Positions 51,026 through 64,000 of a stretch of 64,000 nt of DNA are shown one piece after another. The stretch spans positions 12,540,420 through 12,604,419 of the forward strand of contig NC_044571.1 of NCBI RefSeq assembly GCF_901933205.1. Direction: 5' to 3'. How positions within the stretch are numbered: position 1 is the stretch's first letter; every line of letters begins with the position of its first letter. Below the pieces are notes generated by a model, which saw nothing but the letters and a program-made list of their open reading frames with translations, did not search any database and had not been told where the DNA came from. The position numbers and the translations under genes are program-made. The DNA comes from Camarhynchus parvulus. Taxonomy: Eukaryota > Chordata > Aves > Passeriformes > Thraupidae.

Positions 51026-54000
51026 TTTCATTTAAAAAATAATGATGAAGAAGTATTTCATTTTGCAGCACTAAGCCAAAGCCTTGGAAAAGTTGACTGA
51101 AAATTTACACCTACCATAAATACATGACTGTCTGTATATTTTGCATGTTTTTATGAATAATTCTAAAGAAATTGTGTATTTGCTTCATCCAAACTGCAAC
51201 TACATATTGATTTCTCTCCATTATGTTTCTAAAATATTTTAAAAATTAGTCCTTTTTAAAATAGAAAACTGCATTTGGAACATTCTGTCTAGTTAATTTT
51301 CTCAGTTTTATGCAAGTGTACTCATTTCTACCGTCACTGTATCAGTGACTGAAATTTATTTTTGTTAAAACCTGGTTCATGCCAGAGAAAAAGATGGCAG
51401 AGGATTCCATCTTTTTGATCATATTATCCTTCCCTCACATTCTGTATTTATCCTCAGGGCTCTTAATGATGTTGAAAGGAAAGAACTGGAGGCTTTGTTA
51501 TGCTCAAGAAACTGCATTTCGGTTCCCAGTGCTGCTGATTGTGTCAAGCTTTTGTCAACTCTAATTAGAAATGAACTCCCACATTTCAGTAAACCAGGTA
51601 AGGATGTCACCCTTCATAGTGGCTGCCCATCTGGGAGGCAGATACTGCTTGGCTGAGTTGTCAGACAGTGCCAAACCCTCATGATGTGGCATTAGCAAGG
51701 ATCTTCTGGCCTGCAGCATGACTGGAGTCTCTTGAGGTCACTACTAATATGTCTGTGTGGGTTTCAAATGTAGGGCAAGAAGTAAAGGAAATGAAAAGGT
51801 TTTACCTTGGAAATATAAATTTCTGGGAACAGTGAAGATCTGCAATATGTTTTGTGCCTCTTTCAACTACCAATTTACAATATGATTCTTTCATTAGTTA
51901 AATAAATCTCCAAACAAGCAGGTCCCTTTATATTCCTTTAGTACTTCTTCAGTACTTTCTCTCTAAATATTTTATATTAAAAATGACAGAACTTGTTCTC
52001 TAAACCTGTTATGAATCATTTGGCAGAAAATAAGCATTTTAAAGTCATAATAAATATAGAGAGATATGTGAAAGCTGAAAGATGCCAGATTAACTAATTA
52101 AATTCTTCGTAATGTGTTTGATTGATAGGAAAAAAACTTTGCTTTTTCTTCCTACTTTTTTTGTAAATTGCTGAACCATATTTTTCAGTTTATTGTCCTG
52201 CTGTTTCTCAGATTTTGAGCAGTAGAGAGATATGTTTGTATATAATAAAACTTTTGACCAAAAAAAATGCTAAGGAAAAAAAGTTCTCCTGATAAATAGG
52301 TTTTCCTCAAAACTACATTGATTTGTCTACTAGCATCTGCTTTTGTTAGCACAAGAGAGAACAAACTGGAGGTTAAAGGGTGCCAGACTATTTGATGGGA
52401 CTTGTCTGTATGGGAATTGCAGTGAAAGCTGATTCCATCTATTTCAGGCAGCATCACGGGATCTTAAGAACCAGCACACCTTAAAAAGCAGACTACTACA
52501 TTATGAGCTTTTTGAATTGCAATATCCTAGATAAAGGAATCAAAGTCATGGTGTGCCACAGTTGACTGCCTGATAAATACTCTAGTGCAGGAAAATTTAC
52601 ATGCCCACACTTGAGTACCCCTCTTCCCAAAGAGACAGGAACCCAAATATCAGCAAAATCACACTAAAAATATGAAAGCAAATTGCAGAGGATGACTCTC
52701 CTGGAAAGACTTTCTCCCCCTGCACCTCCAACAATTGGATCTCTAATTATATCTGACTGGAAAAGAATAAACTTTGAAACATCAAATATCTCAGTTTGAT
52801 ATCTGTATGGAAAATGAGAAAAATCAAATGTAATTCACAGCATTCCAGTGCTCATACAGTCACTATGTCATGTACTATAACACCTACCTCATTAAATGGG
52901 TCTGCTGTGTCCATCCCTACCATTCTTTCTGTGAAAAGCCAGCTCAGATTTTCTTAAAGGGAAAAAAATAATAGAGAGTAAAGAACATCAAGGAGAACAA
53001 AGTGCAGACATGAAAAGAAACATTTTGAACTCCTGTTATTTAATGCATTTTAAATCAATATCATCCTTTCACTGTAGATTTTGGTAACTAATGGTCAACA
53101 ATTGCCATTTAGTTAAAATGATCACTATTACTTTTCTTATTGAACTGCTTGGTAATAGCTTTTCTTTCATAGCCATTTTTTGACAACTACGTCATCCCCA
53201 GCCATTGAAATCAGAGGAAACAATAGATAAAACAGTAGCACTGTAGAATAAACTCATGTTTTACACTATTCCTGTGAGCTATTCTGCGTAAAAACATTGT
53301 ACAAAAAAGTTGATAATTTTTTTTTAAAGAAGCTGCTCTGCCTTGTGGAAAAGAATCTGTTCTGATTATTTCTCAGCCTCTTCAAGAGACCAAGAAAAGA
53401 CAAAAGTCTTGGTAACACAGCTGTTACTCATACTAAAGCACTAAAGATTATCAGCAGTGCCTGAGGGTCATTGACATCAAAGTTTCTCAGTTGATCAAAT
53501 TGCATTCTAGCTTATGTTCGATGTTTATTTTGAGGAAAATCAGAACGAGTGAAGAGTTACTGGGCCAACATAGACAGACAAAAGTCAAGGAGATTGGAAT
53601 ATTTCCAACAGACAGATTGTGTTTTGTAGTGTTTTGTTAGCAGTCTCATTCAGAAACAGAAACCTTTCCCAGATGTCAAGATGTCAGGCAAGAAATTGGT
53701 CAGAATATTCAGGTCAAGTTATTTATTTCCTTTCTAAGATGCACTCCAACTAACAGACTTCCTCAGCACATTATGAGCAGTACCTCCACCTAATGGTGCC
53801 TTAACATTAATGGTCCTCTTACTTACACAGTGCCCCTTACCAAAAAAAAAAAAAAAAGATATTAAAACTCAGAGATAGCAGGCCATTTAGGTAATATTGA
53901 CCAATAAGGTGTCTCCCTTGAAAACAACATTCATAAGTAATTCTAATACCTGCAACAGGTACAGGCAATTCAGCACTTAGAAATAGGTTAATAATTAGAT

Positions 54001-55639
54001 CAGGAACTATTAATAGTATTGAAAATGGGGAATGAAATTTCAAATATGATTGTAGAAAAACCGTAGCAATATGTTAAAGCAGTGATATTTAAAACAAAAA
54101 AAAGTGTACAAGAATGTAGTAAGATGCCACTAAGAAAATTTGTACTTCCCATTACCACCTAAATTCTTGGAAGGAGTTATATTTAGGGATTCATCTTTAG
54201 GAAATTATTATGTTACCCTTACCCAATAAATTTATTTGTGTATATTCTCTTAAAACTTGGATTTCAAGTTCTATAGGAAATACATTAAGAAAAAATACAG
54301 CAAATACTTTAAAATAAATGTGTTACATGACAGATGCTTCCTTTTCATTATATAAACTGGAATTAACACTGCACTTCTCTGGAAAAAAAAATTAAGCCCA
54401 GACTCCTGAACAGAACATCTGTGTTGCTTTGGCACTTTGCTATATGAAAAATAATTCCACACTCCTAGTACAAGCAGGTTTCATCAATATACAAAGCATG
54501 ATGAAGTTGTTAGCAGCAACTTTGGCTTTCTTAAAAGTATGCATGTTCAAAATCCAAGCTCATATTGTAATTTTCCTGTGTTCTGAAAAGATGAATCAGG
54601 ATGTGGGTCCAGCACAGGAAAGCAGAACCAAACCCAGTAGAGGTATTTTTGTATTTTGTTCTGATCTACTCCACTGTGTTAGACTAGAATAATTTTGTTA
54701 ATCTCACTCTGCACATTAGAATTGAGGAATGGAATAAAAAATAATCTGCCAGGAAGCCCCAAGAAAAGTGAAAATGTACATTATACACAATAATATATTT
54801 AACAGTATTTTTACTTATAATAACCACTCCATATCATATTGATAGAGAAATGAAACATTTCAATTATATCTGGAACACTAATTAGGAGTGGAAGCAGGGA
54901 TGTCAAGAGCTATCATTTAAAACCAGAACCATGTGAGGCATTATAGATGATAACAACAGCAATAATTGTTTCTTTGCAGATTCACTGTTTCTTAATTAGA
55001 CCTGTTGTAATCAGAAATAGAAAGTTTTGAAAGTTGGCACAGCTCTACTGACTTCCACCTTTAGTGAGCCTTTTCTCCCCCTTCAAATGAATAAAAAGAT
55101 GGAGGAAGTGGCAAGTACAGTAGGAAACAGAGTCAATACAGTGGGATGGTAAAGAGGAGCTCTAAAAAGAAATTTAAAACTATTATATTTAGTAATTTAA
55201 TTATTTTAGATAAAGGAAAATTTTGAAGAAATATCCCAATTTATGTTCTTAAGAGTATACACTAACATCATATGCTGGATGATCACCTTATGGATGTTAG
55301 TAGAAATTTAAAACCAGAAGATTCCAAAGAAAATAAAATGTGCACCTCCCCACAATACAATTTTGGCCCAATATAGTGATAAGCAGAAAATTTTATGATG
55401 CATAAACACCCTGGATAACAACCTGGTCTGGGATTTAATTATATACTCAAAATGGAAGGCAGTCAGTTTGTGTTGCTCAACACCATAATAAAAACAGGAT
55501 AGTGAAAAGCACACAGTGATTCTTTTAAATGATGAGATCTATAGGGAAATACATTAATTTCAGTAAGAAATCAATAACTTTGTAAGGTCTGAATAGATAA
55601 CAAATTGCTAAAAATAATATTTGCATTTGCTGCAGTATA
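51026..55639. other. AT-rich unique noncoding sequence
   Basis: No gene or transposon is recognised. A poly(A) run is at 53841-53856. Open frames are at most 90 codons and are unremarkable. Confidence 0.6.
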
Positions 55640-56190
55640 TGTTATGGCTAAGAAGGAGCTTTTTTCTTCGATAGCAGCTGATGAGGTGCTATGTTTTGGG
55701 TTTATGATGTGTTGACCACACATGGATGTTTCGGTTTTTGCTGAACAGTACTTTTGCAGTCAAAGCCTTTTCTGATCCTCACCCCACCCACCAGAGATCA
55801 GGCTGGAGGTGCACAAGGAGCTGGGAGGGGACACAGCTGAGACAGTTGATGCTGATCAAAGGGACACCCCATACCTTATGGTCTCTTGCTTGCTCCACAA
55901 TAAAAGCTGGGGGAAATATAAAAGGGGGAGGTTCAGAGTTACAGTGTGTTGCCTTGCCAAGTTATATGTGAGGGATCCTGGCTTCCCTGGAGATGGCTGC
56001 ACACCTTCCTGCCCATGGGAAGCAGGAATGAATCCCTGTTTTGCTTTGCTTGTGCAGGCAGCGCTTGCTTTACACATTAAACTGTCTTTATCTCAAACCA
56101 CAACTTTTCTCAAATTTGTGCTTCTAATACTCTCCCAGTCTCAACATAAGGGAGTGAGAAGTGTGAGGCTGAGCTGCCTACCAAGGTTAA
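55640..56190 (+). mobile_element. Older solo LTR of avian ERVL type, copy 2
   Basis: It aligns by eye with the LTR at 21261-21838. The shared blocks are TGCTATGTTTTGGGTTTATG near 55688-55707, GGGGACACAGCTGAGACAG near 55827-55845, CTTCCCTGGAGATGGCTGCACA near 55981-56002, CTGTTTTGCTTTGCTTGTGCAG near 56036-56057 and AAACTGTCTTTATCTCAAAC near 56079-56098. Both ends are degraded and no target duplication could be defined, so the boundaries are approximate. A TATA-like ATATAAAAGG lies near 55917-55926. It is more diverged than the first copy, so it is probably an older insertion or a different subfamily. Open frames across it, up to 136 codons, are not retroviral genes. Confidence 0.8.
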
Positions 56191-57694
56191 GTCCCAGGCA
56201 GCTGGGAGGAATTAAATGAAGTATTGCAAAAATTTAAAATTTAATTCATCCCATTTTAATATTAGCGTAAAAGTTATAAGAAATTCTTAAATATGCAAGA
56301 TTTTCCATTAATTTTACATTCTATAGAATGTAGGGATTGATTACTTTATACATATTTATCTAGACTGAAGTAAGTTTTCACAGTTACATTATAGGAAAAT
56401 AGATGTTTCGAACAAAATTGTTCACCAAAAGAAAGCAGCTCTATCAGTTGATTTTTTTCATCCTTTTAATTGCAAAAGACATTACTTTTGGTAGAGTAAA
56501 CCAAAAAAACCCATCACCAATACAGTAAAACAAAGTAAGGATTTTGTGTTTCAGGGAGGAGTTTTAAAGCAGGAATTCTGTAGGCCCTGAAGAAATTAGC
56601 AATGGAAGTGATGTGGTTAGTGAAATTCTCAAGTTGGTCATCGCAATTGTTTTCACCTATCAAGCTACATTTTTTAAAAAATAAATTAAAAAAAGTCATC
56701 ATTTTTATGTAAGATGAGATGGAAATTAAAGGAAGAAGTAATAAATTCCTAGTAAAATCCGTCATATGCAAAGAACAGATAAGGAGGTATCTTGGGTTCT
56801 TCTAATACTAATTGGATTTTTCAATGGTCTTCCACTATTTTGACTATGATAAACACAGAATTTGAAATTTTCAAAAATCAGTTTTCCCTCACAAAACCTC
56901 CACAACTTCTGCAATATTAACTTAACAAGCTTATATGTGGCAATTTGAAATTTAGCAAATATTCCATTGAAAAACTATAGTCAGAAAAATTTAATACATT
57001 TGGGCTGTTTGGATAATTTAGCCTTCCCAATTACTGCTTCTCTTTGACATTCAATTTTTTCCACCACTGTCTCAATTTAATGAAAACCCTTTTTTTTTTC
57101 TCATTGAAAAGCAACAACTTGCAGTAGAAAAGCTGATATATGGTAGTAAAGATAAATTTCCTAACAACACCTATTAATAAATATTAATATTGCTTAGTGT
57201 AGTATTAGCTTCTTACAATCATTTTGGGCAAAAAATAATTGTCTAATAAATAAACTTCTGGCACTACACCTGTGGTGTTTTGAGTTGGTTTTGGGGCGGG
57301 GGGTGGTTTGGGATTGCAGTTGTGTTTCTTTCTTTGCAAGACACCTTTTTAACTCTTGAATTTATGGAACACTTGTTGATTTTTCTCTTTAAATCTTCCT
57401 TCCTTTCCTTCATGGCATTTATTTCCTTATTCTTTCCTGCAGGAATCATGCTTTATCATAGTTATGTGAAGCAAAGCTTGATAACTGACAGAAGAATTGG
57501 TTGGTGTCACTCAAAGAACTTAGAGAGCACTGAGAATTTCGTTGCTAATCCAGCTTTATTTTGGCCACAATTAGCAAATGGCAGGTTTCTTCAATGACTG
57601 CAGGAATTCCCTACAGAAGTTACCAGTGATCTTTTCCAAACATTTAGTGGATCCTTGCTGAATAAAGCAATTTCATTTCCTGTGGTCTATCATT
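56191..57694. other. AT-rich unique noncoding sequence
   Basis: Nothing is recognised as a gene. A G/T-rich patch including GGGGCGGGGGGTGG lies near 57291-57305. Open frames at 57280-57597 (105 codons) have no known motif. Confidence 0.55.
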
Positions 57695-58112
57695 GTATCC
57701 AAAGAAGAGAAACGAAGCTGGTGAAGGATCTAGAGAAGTCCTGTGAGGGTTCACTGAGAGAGCTGAGGAAAAAAAGGAAAAATTGTTCTCTACAACTACT
57801 TGAAATGAGGTTATTGTGAGGTGGATGATGGCCTCTTTTCCCAAGGAGCAAGAGATAGGATGAGTAAAAACGCCCCCGCGTTGCACAAGGGTAGGTTAAG
57901 ACTGGTTATTAGGAAAAAAGTTACTCACCAAAAGGATTAGCAAAAAACTAGAAGAGGCTGCCCAGGGAAGTGTTGGGGTCACCACCCTGGAGGTATTTTA
58001 AAAACCTGTAGCTGTGCACTTTAGAGACATAGTTTAGTGATGGAGTTGGTAGTTTTTGTTAATGGTTGGATCTAAAGGTGTTTTCCAATCTTAATGATTC
58101 TAGGATTTTATA
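57695..58112 (+). mobile_element. CR1 LINE, 5'-truncated 3' end
   Basis: On the plus strand, the following blocks are in the order expected at the end of CR1: GAAGAGAAACGAAGCTGGTG near 57704, CTACAACTACTTGAAATGAGG near 57791, GGCTGCCCAGGGAAG near 57956-57970, GGTCACCACCCTGGAGGTATT near 57976-57996, GACATAGTTTAGTGATGGAG near 58025-58044, and TCCAATCTTAATGATTCTAGG near 58085-58105. It ends at the degraded ATTCTA tail. The element is truncated at its 5' side and includes only the end of ORF2 and the 3' untranslated region. It has no surviving coding frame. Confidence 0.9.
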
Positions 58113-58206
58113 ATCTCCTATGAATCTTCAAACTTTGCACAGAAAATAATTCCCTTCTCTTTTTTGTAGGACTATAGATAATTTTCTGTTAATCCAAACT
58201 TGTTTG

Positions 58207-58260
58207 TGTCCATACTAATGAGTGTCCATTTCATGTCCATACTAATAAGTGTATATCCCC
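58207..58260. repeat. 27-bp tandem duplication
   Basis: TGTCCATACTAATGAGTGT starting at 58207 is repeated with one change at 58234, giving two units with a 27-bp period. Confidence 0.8.
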
Positions 58261-59699
58261 AAGGTCATCTGTAAGGCAGAACTGGACATAATTTCTCAAA
58301 GTCCATGATGAATTTAGGTACACTTCTTCCTTTTAATAAAAATACAGTACTTCTAATAAGGTTAATGGAAGATCTGAGATAGTTAGTAGGAAATAAAACC
58401 CCACTATTCAGTCATTATTATTATAATTTCTGAGAGGATTTATACCCTTTCTGGGACTGACTATATGTTATTCAAATCAAATTAGTATTTTCAATGGTAT
58501 CTACATGAGCAGAGCACACCTCCTCTATGAATGTCATACTACACTGACAGAGAAATTTGGAGAGGTCTGAAGGTCTCATTGACCTCTGTGCTCTTGTGCC
58601 TTTCGTTTAGTTGTGATGAAAATTATTAAAGATTTTTCAGAGAAAATTATGTTCTGAACTCACTGTACAAGAAGAAGGCATTTGAGATTGATAAAGGAAT
58701 GAGTATATATAAGAAAGGCTTCTGGGCAATTTTCAGTTTCACTCTGGGCAATTAGACACCCACCTTTAATTAAAAGTCAGTGGAGCTTAGTGACTAAATA
58801 CCACTCATGAGTTTCAAAGTATCATTTAATTGATAGAGGAATGAATTTAAAAAAAAAAAAAAGAAAAAGGGAGGGGGAGACCACATTTGAGTTGAAAGAA
58901 GTAGACTTCTGTGAGTCTGAAATGTTTAGACTGAAAACGTGTCATTAAAATATTTCTGTAAGGCAGATCAAGAGAAGAACATGGTAGTGTAGAATAAAAT
59001 AGAAAAGAAGTGGAGCAGTTGAAGTTTCTGGTTGATAAGAAATCTGTCACTGAGCAGCAAACCGTGCTAGGACTTTTATGTGAACAGTAAGATAATGGAG
59101 TTAGAGCTGCTTCTCCCCTCCCACTTCTCTGCACTGCATGAAAAGTAAAATGATGACATGGCATTTTGGGTGCTGGGGAGATGCTGCAGCTCCAGGCAAT
59201 GAGAGGCCCTGCATGGGGGTCAGGGTCACAGAGGTGGGGAGAGGCTGATGGCTGAGGCTTAAACAGCTCATCCTGGGAAGAGCAGTGGCCCCTGAGCCAT
59301 GTGCCAGTTGCCTCCTTCCTTTGAGACTGCATCTGTCTCACCAAAACTTACCACCAGCGTAAGTAGACCTTCACTCTGAGCACCAGAGCATAGAAAAGTC
59401 ACAGGAGGGTAAGTGGACATTCTTTTCTAATGGGTCCTCCTAATACCTGAAAGACAAAGGGGAAGACTAAATGTATAGAGAACAATAAATTCAATGCCAA
59501 CAACTACACAAACATATGTGCAGATATATAATAAATCTGCTATTCAAATTCATTTGCTGCGGTTCCAAGCAAATGAAATCTTAGTGAACAGAAAAGGTTT
59601 TGGAAAGGATCTTGGAAATCGTTGATATAGGTTATTCCACTCCCTGGAATATACTTACTGTTGCAAGAAATAACATTGCTGAATTGGCTAGGAGTCACC
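58261..59699. other. AT-rich sequence with one GC-richer patch
   Basis: An A-run lies at about 58849-58862. A GC-richer patch at 59100-59340 includes the start of a 165-codon minus-strand frame (58847-59344), whose C-terminal end is translated from the A-run. No domain or element is recognised in it. Confidence 0.5.
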
Positions 59700-59895
59700 A
59701 AAAATAGGGCTGGAAGGAAATTCAAGGGATCATCTCATCCTACCTTCTGCTCTAAGGCAAGCTAAATTCTACCTAAACTGTTCCTAACAAGTTTGTCAAA
59801 GATATTCTTAAAAACCAGTGATAGAGACTCCAGAGTATCCCTTGACATTCTGCTGATTTAAGTGGTGTTTAACCTTCCTTAATATTAGAAGTACT
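59700..59895 (-). mobile_element. CR1 LINE 3'-end fragment, degraded
   Basis: On the plus strand GGGCTGGAAGGAAATTCAAG, then GGATCATCTCATCCTACCTT, then TGCTCTAAGGCAAGC and a stretch matching GATATTCTTAAAAACCAGTGA follow the order of the minus-strand CR1 3' end. The tail repeat is not preserved. The right edge is uncertain. Confidence 0.75.
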
Positions 59896-62800
59896 TTGTA
59901 ATGGATTGGCATATTTACAAGGAGAATATTATATTATGTAAAATAGAAACAAATATATTAATAAATAACTTAGAGATATTTTCCATTTGTATTGATTTTC
60001 TTTTCCATTTGAATGAATAAAATGTGTAAGATTTTACAAGAGGCATAATAAGTGCTAACATTTTAATAATTTAATAAAATAAAGTTAATTTCTTTTACTG
60101 GATATATTCTGGTTCATTTATTAAGCCCTGTTCAGATTCTAGAATATCAATAAAAGACTTATAGAGGTATTGTGGGGTAATTGATTCAGTTTTGACAGCT
60201 AATAAACTTGATATTAAATAAATAACAGCAGCAAAATTTGTCTGTTTAATAGCAGATCTTTATTTTTGTGAAAAACCTTTTGCATTTTTTTAAATCAAAT
60301 ATCGAATCACTTCATGTAGAAGCATTTCTTTTGAGCATTCAGAATTGTTTAGAGCTGGGCAAATGGGTGTTTATACAGGCAATTGATTAACTGATGTTGC
60401 TAAGACTACATACATGAGCAATGGCTGATGAAATCCATGAAAAAAATGTAATATTTATGTTAGAGAATTCAACCCTGCATGTATTTATACTAATGAATGC
60501 AGGAAAACTACTTATGAAATGTGAAATGCTTTGGTGTTTATCTTCTGAACATTGAAACACACTTTGGGCTCTACATTTAGTGAAGAGGGAGTTCACTTTC
60601 ACAGCTATTCAAATTTTTCTTTTGATTCTTTCTGCAAAATTGACATTTTGCAGAGTGAAATGGGTATCAGTGCTAATGCTCTCAGTTTTAGCTTCTCAGG
60701 GTATCTATTATTGATAACCTTGGTGGAAAGAAATAGGACAAATAGAATTTGTAGCCTTCTTTAGTTTGGATTTTTGCTTAGATTTGATAAAAAAATTAAA
60801 AATCTGACAAATAAAAATTTCAAATAAACAAAAATTCAGAGAATCATTTGCTCAGGTAATGTTGAGATATTTATAAAAGGATCAAGTAAAAATGAGAAGG
60901 TAAGTATATGGTGCATTTATTTCACAGTGATTTTCCTTAGGTTTTGTTGATCTCAGTGGAACTTTTGCACAGGAGTTGAAAGAAGAAATGTAGGTGCATA
61001 ACACTTATAAAAGATGTCTTAATAGCCAGGTCAAGTTTCATATTCCTGTCTCAAGATATACTGAAGCAAAGGCAGAAGTCCTGATGTGAACCAGCAGTGG
61101 TGATAGGATTTCAGAATGCATATCAGCAATATAATAAATATACTGATTCTATATAATGCATAAAGCCAATATAATCAGAAATATTTATCTGGCCATACAT
61201 TATGGCTTCGTTTTTGAAGATGGTGGCCGCTCTTAGTCCAGGTTAAAGCACAGGGAAACCATGGGTGTGCTTTAATATTTTTGAAGTGACTCAGGTTTTA
61301 TATGGTGGAAACTTGAAACTGTGTAACTGAGCTTTTTTGACCCCAGCTTTACGTATTTCAGATTAGGCTCTGTCAGAAATCTCGGGAAGTCTCTGTGATT
61401 ATTTGGGAACACAAGATTTGATCTCAACTTCCATGCATTGATGTGAATACCAGCAACTCTAATGTTACAATAATGCTGCAGTAGCCATTAAATTATTACT
61501 AGTGTGTATTTGGTTAAAAGTAAGTAATGAGAAAGTATTTTTAAAAGCATAAAAACATACAGAAGTCAAGAGATAAAAATTCAGTATTATAAAAAGAAAC
61601 AGTGCAATCGAATGCTGCTTGATTTGAATAAAGTGGAAGATTTACTTAGTTAATAATCAACTTAGTTGCTCTCAAGGTAAGAGAAGTAAAAGTGCTTACA
61701 AAAAATCTGAGGTGTTTTTATGTTAAATTAGATAGGTTGAAAATGTATAAGCTATGTTCTTTTTCTTGAAACCTTAAAAAAAGTGCTTGTGCTTAACAAT
61801 TAATTTTGCTTTACTAAAAAATTGAGAACAGGAAAGAACCCTTTTTTTCCATAGAAGGGTGTGTGACTGATCTATTTTATACAGAGGAACAATTACAAAA
61901 ATAAGTATAATGTGAGAATAGAAAAGGTTTTGCTCAGTTGTGTAGAAGACAAATTCAGATTGTTCATATTCCTTTCCAAAATTTCCATATTATATTTTTA
62001 TTTGTATCCTTTTCATTACATTTATGTACAAAACCAATTTACTTTATCTACTATTCTTTGCATTTTTAAGGTTACACAGAATAGTGGGCCTCATGGATCA
62101 GTTTTCTTAGGCCTCTTGAATTATCATAATTTAGAGCACAAAAGAGTGTCCTTAAATATAAGTTACATAGGTTTTTGGTATGTAGTCAAATACTGGGTTT
62201 GAGTATTGAGTTCTCAATACCATGGAGATAAGACATGGCAACATTTAACCTTGTGATATAACAATTCCAAAGGGCAATTTAAAACAACAGAAGATAATGA
62301 ATGGCACGTAACAATGCAAATTAATATTTCTTAATGAAACATGAGGTAATTTAATTTCTTGGACTTGGAACACCAGCTAATTAAAGATGTATATAGAAAA
62401 AAATAAGTTGGAACAGAATTGCATATCCTTAAATAAAAAATAAAATAGGAAGGAAGCAAGAGCAAAGAAAAATAATTAGAGGGTTCTGATCCAATCCGAT
62501 ATCTTTTAAATAAGAAAAAAATGTTTTCTAAATGAAACTAAGAGATCCCCAAATACACTGATGGCAGGGAAAAAAAAAGGAGGAAGAAACCCTTGCAGAA
62601 CAGAAAAAAAAAAGTGAAAAAAGAGTGAAAAGAGTGAATGTCTCTTGAAGCAGTGGAGGCAGAATCAGAATAGAAATAACTGTCTAGAGACACTCATATA
62701 ATGAAGAAATCAGTGGATTATATCAGAAGCAAGAAATGTGCAAATAAGAAATAGAAGGAAAATATGGATTTTGAAGAATGTAAAATAAGTAAAAGATTTT

Positions 62801-64000
62801 CATAGGCATTACATAGCTTTTCTTCATTCATATTTATATTGATGAGGGTGTTGAAAATGTACACACCAACATATTCATGATTCTTTTTAGCTGACACAAA
62901 TCAGACTACAGTTAAATTACAGTATATTCAGTCAAGTTCTGTCATTTGCATTTAGTGATTTGGGTTCTTACAGTAGTTCTTCCTATATCATTCATTAAAT
63001 GCAAGAAAGAGACTAATTTTAGCAACATCTTGCACCCTCGTATTTGATTTCATTTCTGTCTTCAATTATAATTATAATTGCTGTTTGCTAAGGCTGAAAA
63101 TTTTTTTGAGTGAAAAAGTTTGGACAAAATTAAAATTCCTTTCTAGTAACATTATTTTTTCAAGAACAAATTCTTGTTCAGTGCTTTGGTCAAACGAAGC
63201 ACTGAAATTGGTTCCTAAGGTCTGGTGCCACGGCCAATCTTATAATTAATGTTGTGATGCACCCCATACTCTGGGTGTATGTGTGTATATAGAGTGTGCG
63301 AAGGACTCACTGCTTCTGGTCTTGTGAATGGAAAGGTAGGGAATGGAATTGTCACTGGAATGCTGCCAAGGAATATGTCTCAGACCTGAAAGTGTTATAC
63401 TTCACACAGAGCTGCAGACAAGTAGCAAACAAGTGAGTAAGAGGCTTTTGGAAGGGCCTCCAGAGGTTTTCACTTAGTCTGGAAACTTGGTATGACTGAC
63501 AGTGAGAATTCTTCTGGCTTTATTAAGCAGAGCAGTGCCTAAACCCCAAACATCAGTCAGTAAATCTTTCCTTAGAAGAAGACTTACATAGCTAGAATTG
63601 TGCTGAATATACAACTAGAAAAAGAGTTGACAAAATGGCATACCACAAAAATATACATTAGTCATAGAAAGCTATGAAGACTCCTAGGGGACCTAATGGT
63701 AATCAGATATAAATAGGATGGTAGTCAAAATTCTCTAGAGGCAAAAACACAGCAGCATACATAGCAAGAGATGACATAAAAAAAATTGTAAACATTGATC
63801 ATGTTAAATTAGCTGAATCAAATAAGGGATATTATCAAGTCCATACTGTTATCAGTGTAAACCAGTGACCATCAGTGATTAGAAAAGAACCCATGTTAGA
63901 TTGTATAAGAAAAAAATAAAATTAACAACCACACCTTTCTAATGATGGATGCAATTATAAGAATGCCTTTATATTGCAGTGGATGAGATCAAAAGTTTGG
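59896..64000. other. AT-rich unique noncoding sequence
   Basis: No gene or transposon is recognised. Open frames are at most 96 codons. Two adjacent hairpins at 63161-63206 are listed separately. Several short A runs occur near 62565-62620. Confidence 0.6.
63161..63206. other. Two adjacent perfect hairpins
   Basis: CAAGAA/TTCTTG pair around a 4-base loop (63161-63176). TTCAGTGCTT (63177-63186) then pairs perfectly with AAGCACTGAA (63197-63206) around a 10-base loop. The two stems abut without a spacer. No T run follows on the plus strand, and the length is below a microRNA precursor. It may be a remnant of an inverted-repeat element or a chance dyad. Confidence 0.6.

Noticed and set aside
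55726..56219. Frames of 81 and 136 codons
   Set aside because: They lie within the ERVL-type LTR.
58847..59344. 165-codon minus-strand frame
   Set aside because: No recognisable domain. The end is translated from a poly(A) run and the composition is not protein-like. No splice or promoter context is evident.
1..64000. CRISPR arrays, bacterial operons, tRNA or rRNA genes
   Set aside because: None seen. The repeats are LINE, LTR and simple-sequence types of a bird genome.

Overview
This window looks like a piece of a bird chromosome, probably a passerine or another neognath, lying in a gene desert or one very large intron. The main evidence is the repeats. There are several 5'-truncated CR1 LINE fragments ending in the avian CR1 tail (variants of ATTCTATG repeats). 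There are also solo long terminal repeats (LTRs) of avian endogenous retroviruses. No mammalian-type SINEs were seen. The sequence is AT-rich throughout. No protein-coding gene, rRNA, tRNA or CRISPR array could be supported. Nearly all open reading frames are short and unrecognisable, and the longest ones sit inside repeats or low-complexity tracts.

Layout. From 1 to 10447 the sequence is AT-rich and unique, apart from a 35-base poly(A) tract and a probable solo LTR at 4895-5267. At 10448-11625 a minus-strand CR1 3' end is split by a solo LTR (10547-11369) with a perfect 6-bp target duplication. From 11626 to 18569 the sequence is unique. At 18570-19630 a minus-strand CR1 joins an ORF1 (esterase) fragment to a reverse-transcriptase C-terminal fragment. 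A plus-strand avian ERVL-type solo LTR lies at 21261-21838. From 21839 to 41240 the sequence is mostly unique, with a large TCTA microsatellite (35133-35267) and T/G-rich tracts. CR1 fragments follow at 41241-41715 and 42003-42077.

A second copy of the first LTR family, in inverse orientation, lies at 43277-44352. It has its own perfect 6-bp duplication and carries a 33-bp minisatellite expanded to eight units, against two units in the first copy. The rest is AT-rich, with an older ERVL-type LTR at about 55640-56190 and CR1 fragments at about 50915, 57695-58112 and 59700-59895.

No genes work together here. The informative biology is the history of the insertions: nested insertion, solo-LTR formation, minisatellite growth inside an LTR, and an internally deleted LINE. 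A few exon-like segments with plausible splice signals and some perfect hairpins are listed as leads only. I found no convincing new system.
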